Source: JAOPZW01 sp963764585 (lineage in GTDB: Bacteria; Actinomycetota; Thermoleophilia; Solirubrobacterales; Solirubrobacteraceae). Taken from it: 64,000 nucleotides of DNA. The DNA lies in NCBI GenBank assembly GCA_963764585.1, contig CAVXTB010000012.1, forward strand, positions 62,001-126,000. Reading direction: 5' to 3'. The notes under the pieces are model-generated. The model had not been told where the DNA came from, searched no databases, and was given only the letters and a program-made list of their open reading frames with translations. Made by a program: the position numbers and the translations under genes. This document shows, piece by piece, positions 52,280 to 60,627 of the stretch. Position 1 is the stretch's first letter; each line of letters starts with the position of its first letter.

Positions 52280-53046
52280 TCGCCGAGGAACGCGAGCGTG
52301 CGCCGCCACGCGTCCTCGCACGCGTCCGCGTGCTCGGCGAACTTGCGGTCGAAGAACGAGTGCGGCGCGCCCGGGTAGACATGGATGTCGTGTTCGACGC
52401 CGCCCTCGGCCAGCGCGCGCTCGAAGGCCTTGATCTGCTCGCCCGGGATCGCCTCGTCGGCACCGCCGAACAGGCCGAGCACGGGGCAGCGCATCTGCGG
52501 CGCGAGCTCGATCGGCGCCGGCGCGCCCTCGCGCCGCGGCCGCAGCGAGCCGTAGAAGCCGACGACGCGATCGAGGCCGAGCCCGACGCTGGTCGCAGCC
52601 GCGAACGACTGCGATCCGCCGAAGCAGAAGCCGACGGTGGCCGCGGCGCTCGCGCCCGTCCGCTCGCGCAGCGCCTCCAACGCGGCGAGCGCGTCGGCCT
52701 GCACCTGCGCCACGGTCGTCTGCGTGACGTGGGGCATGTAGTCCCAGTCGTCGTCGCGCTCGCCCGTGCCCGCGGTGCGCCCGAAGTAGTCGATCGCGAT
52801 CGCGTGGTGGCCCGCCTGCGCGAAGCGCTCGGCCAGCTCGACGTAGAAGCGGTACAGGCCGCGCACGTCGGGGAGGATCACGACCCCGAGCGCCGCGCCG
52901 TCGGGCGCCTCGGCGAGCGCGGCCGACAAGCGCGTCCCGTCGGCCGACGTCAGCTCGAGCAGCTCCGCCGCGGCGCCGCCGGCCATCGCGGGGAGCACGA
53001 GATCGGCGGGCAGCTCGGGCGGGCGCGAGTCGAAGTCGAAGCACAT
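52276..53046 (-). CDS. Dienelactone-hydrolase family protein
   Basis: 256 residues. The nucleophile is Cys in TVGFCFGGSQSF, the acid is in LFGGADEAIPGEQ and the His is in YPGAPHSFFDRKF: the full Cys-Asp-His triad. N-terminal GVVILPDVRGLYRFYVELAE and HAIAIDYFGRTAG are typical. Classical members hydrolyse dienelactone in chlorocatechol breakdown; many homologues act on other esters. Next to the cyclase it suggests a ring-fission or lactone route, unproven. Confidence 0.88.
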   Translation of the reverse strand: MCFDFDSRPPELPADLVLPAMAGGAAAELLELTSADGTRLSAALAEAPDGAALGVVILPDVRGLYRFYVELAERFAQAGHHAIAIDYFGRTAGTGERDDDWDYMPHVTQTTVAQVQADALAALEALRERTGASAAATVGFCFGGSQSFAAATSVGLGLDRVVGFYGSLRPRREGAPAPIELAPQMRCPVLGLFGGADEAIPGEQIKAFERALAEGGVEHDIHVYPGAPHSFFDRKFAEHADACEDAWRRTLAFLGD

Positions 53047-53133
53047 GGCGGCGTCACCCTAGCGCCGTGTCGCGCGGCGGGCAGCCGACGTTCGGACCCC
53101 TGACACCCCAGTCGTGTCACCATAGGTCGCGCC

Positions 53134-54600
53134 ATGGCGAACGACGACGCCGGCGGGCAGCACCTGGACAACGAGCAGTACCACCTGGGTCGCGAGAGCT
53201 GGTTCACCGAGGGCACGCAGCGCCCGGCGGGCTCAGAGGACGACGCCCCGCAGCGCACCGTGCACGAGCCGGCGCGCGAGACGCCCGTCCACGAGGAGAC
53301 CGACGTGCTCGTCGTGGGCGGCGGGCCGGCCGGCTGCGCGGCCGCCGTGGCCGCGGCGCGGCTCGGCGCGAAGGTGACGCTCGTCGAGCGCTACAACCAC
53401 CTCGGCGGGCTCTCCACCGGCGGCCTCGTGATCTGGATCGATCGCATGAGCGATTGGGAGGGCAAGCAGATCATCACGGGCTTCGCCTCGGAGATCCTCG
53501 ACCGGCTGCCCGAGGGCGCCGTCGCCGGCGCGCCCCGGGAGCAGTGGGGCTCGACCGATCCCGAGCCCGTCGCGCACTGGCGCGAGCGCCTCAGCGCGTT
53601 CCGCGACGTCGTGACGTGGTCGCCGATGATCGATCCCGAGTGGCTGAAATGCGAGTCGGTCGAGATGGCGCTGGAGGCCGGCGTGCGGCTGCTGCTGCAC
53701 AGCTGGGTCGTCGACGTCATCGCCGACGGGCGCGAGCTGCGCGGCGCGATCTTCGAGAGCAAGCAGGGCCGCCGCGCGATCCTCGCCAAGGTCGTCGTCG
53801 ACGCCAGCGGCGACCTCGACGTCTGCGCCGCCGCCGGCGTGCCCTACGAGTCCGACGTCGAGGGCCAGGGCGCCAACGTCCAGCACTGCGTCAACACCGC
53901 GTGGACGTGGGGCGGCATCGACTTCCAGCGGTGGGTCGCGTTCAAGCGCGGCGATCCCGAGGCGCACCGCGCGCTGATGAAGCGCGGCCACGAGGCGCTC
54001 GGCTACCTCGAGACGCCGCACGTGGGCTGGAGCGACGACGTGGCGCTCTTCATGGGGCCGCGGCTGACCGGCTACAGCGGCGTGAAGGTCGACGATCTCA
54101 CCGCCGTGGAGATCGAGTCGCGCCGGCGGATGGTCGCCCACCTGCAGTTCTTCCGCGCCCACGCGCCGGGCTTCGAGCACGCGTGGCTGATGCTCTCGGC
54201 ACCGCAGCTCGGCGTGCGCCACACGCGCCGGCTGATCGGCACCCACAAGATGACGATGGACGAGTGGCGGGCCGCGGTTCGCCACGACGACGAGATCGGC
54301 GTCTCGCCCTCGCCGTCGAGCAAGTTCGCCAACATCTCGGTGCCCTACGGCTGCATCGTGCCGGCCGATCTCGACAACGTGCTCGTCGGCGGGCGCCACG
54401 TCGCCACCGACCCGCCGACGCAGGCCTTCATGCGCGAGATCCCGCAGTGCTGGCTCACGGGCCAGGCGGCGGGCGTCGCGGCGGCGCTGGCGGCCGGGAC
54501 CGGCACGCAGCCCAGGGCGCTCGACGTCCGTGAGCTGCGCAACGAGCTGCGCGGCCAGGGCGTGTACCTGCAGCCCGCCGGCGCGCGCGCCGCGGCATGA
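53134..54600 (+). CDS. FAD-dependent oxidoreductase (PF12831-like)
   Basis: 488 residues. After a polar N-terminal extension of about 55 residues, the dinucleotide fold reads DVLVVGGGPAGCAAAVAAAR, then RYNHLGGLSTGGLVIW. VVDASGDLDVCAAAGVPYE and a late FAD contact VLVGGRHVATDPPTQAFM confirm the FAD-dependent dehydrogenase/reductase family. ATAGGT lies 6 nt before the ATG. It overlaps the ferredoxin gene by 4 bp, so the ferredoxin is probably its electron partner. Confidence 0.85.
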   Translation: MANDDAGGQHLDNEQYHLGRESWFTEGTQRPAGSEDDAPQRTVHEPARETPVHEETDVLVVGGGPAGCAAAVAAARLGAKVTLVERYNHLGGLSTGGLVIWIDRMSDWEGKQIITGFASEILDRLPEGAVAGAPREQWGSTDPEPVAHWRERLSAFRDVVTWSPMIDPEWLKCESVEMALEAGVRLLLHSWVVDVIADGRELRGAIFESKQGRRAILAKVVVDASGDLDVCAAAGVPYESDVEGQGANVQHCVNTAWTWGGIDFQRWVAFKRGDPEAHRALMKRGHEALGYLETPHVGWSDDVALFMGPRLTGYSGVKVDDLTAVEIESRRRMVAHLQFFRAHAPGFEHAWLMLSAPQLGVRHTRRLIGTHKMTMDEWRAAVRHDDEIGVSPSPSSKFANISVPYGCIVPADLDNVLVGGRHVATDPPTQAFMREIPQCWLTGQAAGVAAALAAGTGTQPRALDVRELRNELRGQGVYLQPAGARAAA

Positions 54601-54881
54601 CCTACGTCATCAACGAGGCCTGCATCGGCGAGAAGGACCTCTCCTGCGTCGACGTCTGCCCCGTCGACTGCATCCACGAGGTCGACGAGATGCTCGTCAT
54701 CGACCCCGGCGAGTGCATCGACTGCGCGCTGTGCGAGCCCGTCTGCCCGGTCACGGCCATCACCCCGGCCGAGGGCGTCCCGCCCGACCAGCGCGAGTTC
54801 ATCGCCATCAACGCCGCGTGGCCCGACGGCGCCGACGAGGTCAACCGGCTCGTCGCCGAGTACCGCAGCGCGCGCAGCTAG
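54597..54881 (+). CDS. FdxA-type ferredoxin with two Fe-S clusters
   Basis: 94 residues. Eight Cys are spaced as in 7Fe/8Fe ferredoxins: CIGEKDLSCVDVCPVDC at residues 9-25 and CIDCALCEPVCP at about 41-52. The first Cys group has the C-x7-C-x3-C-x3-C spacing used for a 3Fe-4S or mixed site. The ATG overlaps the FAD enzyme stop (ATGA). It likely carries electrons to or from that enzyme. TAG interlocks in CTAG with the convergent DeoR gene. Confidence 0.92.
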   Translation: MTYVINEACIGEKDLSCVDVCPVDCIHEVDEMLVIDPGECIDCALCEPVCPVTAITPAEGVPPDQREFIAINAAWPDGADEVNRLVAEYRSARS

Positions 54882-55666
54882 CCCGCCACCCGCACGTCGC
54901 AGCCGGCGTCGCGCAGCTCGGCGACGACCGTCGGGTCGGCGCTCGCGTCGGTGACGACCATGCTCACCTCGCCCAGGTCGCAGACCTTGGCGACCTCGAC
55001 CTCGCCGAGCTTGGAGCCGTCGGCCACCACGATCGGGCGGCGGGCGGCGAACAGCATCGCGCGCTTGATCTCGGCCTCGGGCAGGTTGATGTTCGTCACC
55101 CCACCGCGAACGTCGACGCCGTTGCAGCCGATGAACGCGGCGGCCGCGTTGAGGCGCTCGAGCATCACGGTCCCCAGCGGGTTGACCAGCGAGTGCTGCA
55201 GCGGGCGCAGCGTCCCGCCGGTGACGACGACCGAGATCCGCGGCCACGCGCGCTCGAGCTCGAGCGCGACGCGCAGGCCGCTCGTGACGACCGTGACCTC
55301 GCTGAGGTCGGCGCGCGCGACGAGCGCCCGCGCGATGGCCGTCGTCGTCGTCCCGACGTCGAGCAGCACGGTGTCTCCGTCGGCGACGAGGCCGGCGGCG
55401 TGGGCGCCGATCGCCGCCTTCTCGCGCGCCAGCTCCTGCTCGGCGATCTCGAACGGCCGCTCGGAGCGCAGCACCCCGGCCGGCATCGCTCCCCCGCGGA
55501 TGCGGCGCACGCGCCCGTGGCTCTCCAGCGACTGCAGGTCCGTGCGGACCGTCACCGTCGAGACGCCGAAGCGCGCGGCGAGGTCGCCGACGCGCACGAA
55601 GCCCTGCTCCTCGACGAGGGCGGTGATGCGCTCCTGGCGAACCTCGGCGGGGGCCGCGGGATCCAT
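54878..55666 (-). CDS. DeoR/GlpR-family transcriptional regulator
   Basis: 262 residues. N-terminal winged helix (RQERITALVEEQGFVRVGDL, FGVSTVTVRTDLQSLE, GRVRRIRGGAM) and the sugar-phosphate-binding DeoR C domain (DTVLLDVGTTTTAIARAL, AFIGCNGVDVRGG, ADGSKLGEVEVAKVCDLGEV). Such regulators sense a phosphorylated sugar. It begins 8 bp after the stop of the beta-galactosidase gene on the same strand and probably regulated it. The sugar may be galactose-like, but that is inference. Confidence 0.9.
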   Translation of the reverse strand: MDPAAPAEVRQERITALVEEQGFVRVGDLAARFGVSTVTVRTDLQSLESHGRVRRIRGGAMPAGVLRSERPFEIAEQELAREKAAIGAHAAGLVADGDTVLLDVGTTTTAIARALVARADLSEVTVVTSGLRVALELERAWPRISVVVTGGTLRPLQHSLVNPLGTVMLERLNAAAAFIGCNGVDVRGGVTNINLPEAEIKRAMLFAARRPIVVADGSKLGEVEVAKVCDLGEVSMVVTDASADPTVVAELRDAGCDVRVAG

Positions 55667-55673
55667 CGCGCGA

Positions 55674-58600
55674 CTATGGCACCTCGAGCTCTGCGATCTG
55701 GAAGAACCCGTTGCTCTCGTTCGGGTGCGGGCTGACGAGCTTCAGCCGCACGCTCGGCGCGCTGACCGCATCGAAGGCGATCGTCGTGGGCTGGTTGGAG
55801 GCCGTCGCCCAGTCGACGTGCAGGCCGCTGACCGGCACCCAGCGGTCGCCGTCCAGGTAGGTGACCTCGACCGCCGAGGGCAGCGTGCGCTGCGCGTCGG
55901 TCGTGAAGTACGCCCTGACGCCGGCGATCGTCCGCGGCGCCGGCCAGGTCAGCGACACCCACTCGCTCGGGTGCGCCTTGCTGATCGCCGGCAGCAGCGC
56001 CGTGGCGGCCTTGTTGTAGAAGTTCGACCAGCCGCCCGAGGTCGTGACGCCGTCGAGCATCGCCGCGGGCAGCGTGTTGGGCGCGCCCGAGAAGCTCGCG
56101 TCGGCCGTGGGCGGGGCGGTCTGGCGCGCCTTCGCGTGGTCGCGCCGCGGGGCGGCCTTGCGCGCGTGCCCGCCGTGGCCCGCGTGGATCGTCGTCGACG
56201 CCGGGCGCAGCCCGGGCGAGCCGACCGTGACCGTGATGGGGCCGGGCCGCTCGGTGGACTGGACGATGGCCAGCGCCTTGCCGTTGAACGCCGCGCGGTC
56301 GGGCGACTTGTAGTTCTCGGCGCTCTCCTCGCGGCCGTTGTCGGTCCCGGCCAGCCGGCCGCCGCCGACGCTGAACGACAGCTCGTTGTCGGCGTCGGGG
56401 ACGACGACGCCGTTGGCGTCGACCACGTCGGCGGTCACGTAGGACAGCGAGCGGCCGTCGGCGGCGATCGCGCGCTTGTCGGGGGTCAGGCGGACGGTGG
56501 CCGGCGCCCCCGCCGTGTCGACCTCGTCGCGCGCGACCTCGCGCCCGTCGCGGCTCGCGATCGCCACGAGCCTGCCCGGCGCGAACGGCACCGTCCAGGT
56601 GAGGTGGAGCTTGCCGGCGCTGCCGTTGGGGCTCGTGTAACTGCCGGGGAACGGCCCCGACGTGACGGTCTTGTCGTCACCGGTCGCCTCGGTCGTCTCG
56701 AGGTACGGCCGGCCGTAGGTCGTCGTCTTGTGGTCGAAGCGGCGCACGCCGAGCGAGCGGCCGTTGAGGAACAGCTCGACCGTGTCGACGTTGGCGTACG
56801 CCCAGACCGACACCGGCTCGCCCGGCTCGTGGTCGGTCCAGTTCATCGGCAGCAGGTGGACCATCGGCGCGGTCGTCCACTGGCTCTTGAACAGGTAGTA
56901 CATGTCCTTCGGGAAGCCGGCGGTGTCGACGGCGCCGAAGAACGAGGCCTTGACCGGGAAGACGTTGTAGGGCGTCGGCTCGCCGATGTAGTCCGTGCCC
57001 GACCACAGGAACTGGCCGAGGAAGTACTTGCGATCGCGGTCCTTCTTCAGCCCGTACTCGCCGCTCATCGTCCACGAGGCCAGGTTGTTGTCGTAGGACG
57101 AGGTCGCGCGCTTGCCGGGCGTGTAGTTCTCGCCGGTGTTGAGGTAGTCGGGGTCCTGGTAGACCCCGCGGGTCGAGGTCTCAGACGACGACTCGGACTC
57201 GAAGAGGAACTTCGTCGGGTAGCGCGCGTGGAGCGCGTCGACCGACGCGGCGGTGTTGTAGTTCAGGCCCAGGCCGTCGAGCAGGCCGAGGATCTGGTCG
57301 GCCCCCGAGCCCGGGTTCGGGACGCTGCGGTACTTGTCGGAGCCGATGACGATCGGCCGCGTCGTGTCGATCGACTGGATGTCGGCGATCAGGCGCTTGG
57401 CGATCGGCAGGCCGACCGTCACGGAGGTCGAGTCGGGGATCTCGTTGCCGATCGACCACAGCACGACGGCGGGCGAGTTCTTGGCCTCGTCGACCATCTC
57501 CTTGATGTCGGCGTCGCTGTTGGCGTCGAAGAAGCGCCCGTAGTCGAACTTGACCTTCGGCGTGCGCCAGGTGTCGAACGCCTCGACCATCATCACGATG
57601 CCGAGCTCCTGGCAGACGTCGATCATCTCCGGCGACGGCGGGTTGTGCGACGTGCGGAACGCGTTGACGCCCATGCTCTTCATGAGCTTCATCTGGCGCA
57701 TGAGCGCGTCGCGGTTGATCGCGGAGCCGAGCGCGCCCTCGTCGTGGTGCAGGTCGACGCCGTAGATCTTCATGTACCTGCCGTTGAGGAAGAAGCCCCC
57801 GTTGGGATCGATGGTGACCCAGCGGGCGCCGAAGCGCGTGTCGACGCTGTCGACGACGCGGTGGCCGGCCAGCAGCTTCGTGCGCAGCGTGTAGAGGTAG
57901 GGGTCGTCGGTGGACCAGAGGTGCGGGTGCCGAGGCGCAGGTCGCTCCCGCGCGCCGCCGCGACGACGTGGCCGCGGGCGTCGCGGATCTCGTTGAGGAC
58001 GGTGACGTCCTGGCCGTCGTCGACCACGTCGGTCTGCACGTGGACGTCGGCGTAGCCCGACGTGATCGTGTGCTCGAGGTCGGGCGTTGTGACGAAGACG
58101 CCGTGGCGCGCCACGTGGACGGCGTTGGTGACGACGAGATGGACGTTGCGGTAGATGCCGCTGCCCGAGTACCAGCGGCTGCTGGGCAGCTGGTTCTGGA
58201 CCTTCACCGCGATGACGTTGGGCGTCCTGCCGTCGGGGTGGACAAGCTTGGTGAGGTCGACGGCGAAGCCCGTGTAGCCATAGGGATGACTGGCCGCGAG
58301 CTGGCCGTTGACGTAGACCGACGAGTCCATGTAGATCCCGTCGAAGTCGACCGAGATCTGCTTGCCGGCCAGCGAGCGCGGCAGCGTGAACGTCTTGCGG
58401 TACCAGCCCAGGCCGCCCTGCAGGAAGCCCGTGCCCGAGTTGGTCCCGCTCCCCGGCGCGTCGGTCGGGTCGAGCTCGATGCTCCAGTCGTGCGGCAGGT
58501 CGAGCGCTCGCCAGGAAGCATCGTCGTAGGACGGATCCTGGGCGTTGGCGAACGCCCCGGTGGGGTCGGTGATGCCCGTCCGGTTGACGAGCGCGAACCG

Positions 58601-58720
58601 CCACCCCTTGTCGAAGTCGCTGCTGCGCGCGGGCGCGTGCGCCTGCGCGGGTGCGGGCGCGGTGGCGAGCGCCCACGCCAGGATCGTCGCCGCCACCACC
58701 ATGCCGGAACGCGTGCCCAC
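55674..58720 (-). pseudogene. Secreted glycoside-hydrolase family 2 (beta-galactosidase-like), broken at about 57.93 kb
   Basis: GTG 58720 has GGAGG 6 nt upstream and a signal peptide (AATILAWALATAPAPAQAHA). The sugar-binding and Ig-like domains are intact (FDKGWRFALVNRTG, HDWSIELDPTDAPGSG). Near 57920-57945 the frame changes: HVVAAARGSDLRLG is followed in another frame by HPHLWSTDDPYLYTL, with perhaps 10-20 residues lost. The catalytic TIM barrel (LHHDEGALGSAINRD, LWSIGNEIPD with the acid/base Glu, FLFESESSSETS), DUF4982 and a discoidin-like tail are intact to TAG 55674. As written it cannot give full-length enzyme. Confidence 0.8.
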
Positions 58721-59012
58721 GATGCACCTCCGTCACACCGCAAGGGTGCGAAAGCAATAGAAAGGACCCGAAAGCCCTATGCCCCGGGCCAGCCACGCCG
58801 AAACCCGTCCGTGAGCCCGCGCTTCGCCGCCGCTTTCGATTCCGCCGCGGCGCGAGCGATGATCTCCGCGCATGGAGGCAACCAGCACCGTCGCACCGTC
58901 CGGCGGCTCGCCGTTGGCGGCTCGCCTGGATCGCTACTTCGACGTGAGCGCTCGGGGATCGACGATCTCCACCGAGCTGCGGGCCGGCGCTTCTGTCGCT
59001 GTCCGCGTCGGG

Positions 59013-59567
59013 TTTCGCGGCGGTTCGCAGCCAGGGCACCGAGAGGAAAAGCCGCTCCGCGTGGCGCGGCCGCTGTGGGCGGCGCGCGGCCGCTCGGCGC
59101 GGGCGGGCGCGCCGTGTGTGTTTCGTAACACCTTGCCCGCCCCCACCGGCGCTCCGTACGCCGAGTGTCGAGTTTGTCGCGATATGAGGCTGTTGCACAA
59201 CCCACCCACAGATCCGGTGCGTCGAACTGTGATGGGACGACCCATGCTCAGGGCGGCCGAATATGGCCGACAAGTGGGACGAGAACGCCGTCAGAGCGAT
59301 AGATCGCGATCCGTCTCCCACCCGTTAGGTTCCGAAGCTTTTCGGACCCCCTTGTGCAACAGCCTCTATGGGCGACAAAGTCGACGTTCGATATGCGAAC
59401 ACGCGCGGGTGTCACGAAACACGCGCGCTCTGCGGTACCAGACGCGCGCCTCTGCGAAGACATCGTGCACCCCCGCAGGCGCCGCCGCCCGCGACGACGC
59501 ACGACGCGACGGCGGCCCGACCACAGGGCTCCTCTCCCTCGGTGCCCTGGCCGCACAATGCCGCGAG
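59013..59567. repeat. Long intergenic palindromic repeat element (copy C), split by a MITE-like insertion
   Basis: Left arm: TTTCGCGGCG 59013-59021, CCAGGGCACCGAGAGG 59031-59046, GTGTT-TCGT-AACAC 59118-59131 and the stem half GTCGAGTTTGTCGC 59167-59180. Right arm, inverted: GCGACAAAGTCGAC 59372-59385, GTGTCACGAAACAC 59409-59422, CCTCGGTGCCCTGG 59537-59550 and GCCGCGAG 59560-59567. The two stem halves pair at 13 of 14 positions. The gap 58721-59012 shows no gene or clear signal except the GH2 promoter side; 59568-59638 shows nothing further. Confidence 0.7.
59186..59366. mobile_element. 181-bp MITE-like element with 15-bp inverted ends and TAT duplication
   Basis: Perfect terminal repeats GAGGCTGTTGCACAA (59186-59200) and TTGTGCAACAGCCTC (59352-59366) bound a non-coding interior with several small dyads (GGCCGAATATGGCC-like, CCGAAGCTTTTCGG). 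TAT occurs on both sides (59183-59185 and 59367-59369), consistent with a 3-bp target duplication. No transposase is inside, so it would need an IS with the same ends elsewhere in the genome. It sits at the apex of palindrome copy C. Confidence 0.7.
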
Positions 59568-59638
59568 CGACCGCGGAGGGCGCCGCCCACCACCGCGTGC
59601 CATCGACTGGCCAGCCACCACGGCCGCGGAACGAGCCG

Positions 59639-60247
59639 CTACCGCGGGCGCTCCATCTGGAAGAGGCGGTCGAGGACCGTGTAGTCGGCCGTGTAGCCGC
59701 AGCGCGCGATCGGGCGCATCGACGCGACGTCGAGGATGCCCTCCTTGACGAAGCGCTCGTCGAGGTGCACGCCGACGACCTGGCCGACGACGAGGTGGCG
59801 GTCGGTGCGGTTGCCGTCGAGGTCGGTGAGCGTGAGGGTGTCGGTGACCTTGCACTCCAGCGCGCACGGGCTGGCGGCGACGCGCGGCGGCGCGACGATC
59901 CGCGACGGCGCCATCTCGAGGCCCGCGTGGTCGAACTCGTTGACGCCGCGCTCGATCGCCGCCGAGGTCGCGTTCATCGCCTCGCGCAGCTCCCAGGTGG
60001 GCATGTTCCAGACGAACTCGCGCGTCTGCATGGCGAAGGCGGCGGAGTCCTTCAGCCCTTCGCTGGAGAAGGCGATCATCGGCGGCGCCCCGCACACGGC
60101 GTTGAAGAAGCTGTAGGGCGCGAGGTTGACCGCGCCGTCGGCGCTGAGCGTGGACACCCAGCCGATCGGGCGCGGCGCGATCGCCGCCTTGAACGGGTCG
60201 TGCGGCAGTAGCGACCGGTCGCGCAGATGTGGCTCATAGAACAGCAT
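59639..60247 (-). CDS. Flavin reductase family protein (FMN-binding split barrel)
   Basis: 202 residues. LPHDPFKAAIAPRPIGWVST, LSADGAVNLAPYSFFNAVC and PPMIAFSSEGLKDSAAFAMQ are the split-barrel FMN core; EFVWNMPTWELREAMNATS and the substrate-side VVGQVVGVHLDERFVKEG complete the fold. It belongs to the DIM6/NtaB-like branch, which is more often an FMN-binding oxidoreductase than an HpaC-type reductase. No partner oxygenase is adjacent. A truncated CAP gene ends just upstream. Confidence 0.85.
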   Translation of the reverse strand: MLFYEPHLRDRSLLPHDPFKAAIAPRPIGWVSTLSADGAVNLAPYSFFNAVCGAPPMIAFSSEGLKDSAAFAMQTREFVWNMPTWELREAMNATSAAIERGVNEFDHAGLEMAPSRIVAPPRVAASPCALECKVTDTLTLTDLDGNRTDRHLVVGQVVGVHLDERFVKEGILDVASMRPIARCGYTADYTVLDRLFQMERPR

Positions 60248-60249
60248 CG

Positions 60250-60531
60250 GGGCGGCAGGATCTCACGGCCGTGGTCGTCGGTCGCCGACGGATCTCCGTG
60301 CAGGATGCGTCCGTAGCCGTCGGCGGCCTCGTCGAGCGCATCGGAGGCGGTCATGGCGCCGGCGCCCGCCATCGCGCGCTGCTCGTTGAGCCGCCCGAGC
60401 AGGCCGCGCTCCTCGGGCGAGAGCGCGGGGTCGGTCGACGGCATGGCCAGCGCGGGCAGCACGATCGCCACGAAGTCGGGCTCGGGATCGGGCGCGGTGT
60501 TAGGCGGTAGGCGCGGCGGTCGTGTGAACAT
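60250..60531 (-). pseudogene. CAP/SCP-domain protein, N-terminal remnant
   Basis: ATG 60531 starts MFTRPPRLPPN with a degraded hydrophobic stretch (VAIVLPALAMPST). The beginning of a CAP domain follows: LSPEERGLLGRLNEQRAMAG, AMTASDALDEAADGYGRILH, GDPSATDDHGREILPP. At about 60250 homology stops, exactly where the flavin-reductase gene begins, and the frame reads through it without similarity. The catalytic His/Glu half of the CAP fold is absent. Probably the leftover of a deletion joining two genes. Confidence 0.55.
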
Positions 60532-60590
60532 GCCGCGCCCGGGCCGCCCCCCGCCGCTTCGAAAACTCGCCGTATTACGGAGCTTTGGGC

Positions 60591-60617
60591 TCAAGTCGCC
60601 TCAGATGAGCGCCGACC
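60591..60617 (+). promoter_or_regulatory. Possible sigma28/WhiG-type promoter of the FIST operon
   Basis: TCAA (60591-60594), 16 nt, GCCGACC (60611-60617) resembles the flagellar sigma consensus TAAA-N15/16-GCCGATAA. Transcription would start about 60623, a few nt before the ATG at 60628. No other -10-like box lies in the usual place. A flagellar or WhiG-type sigma would fit the c-di-GMP gene downstream, but the match is partial. Confidence 0.25.
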
Positions 60618-60627
60618 GTACGCACAT

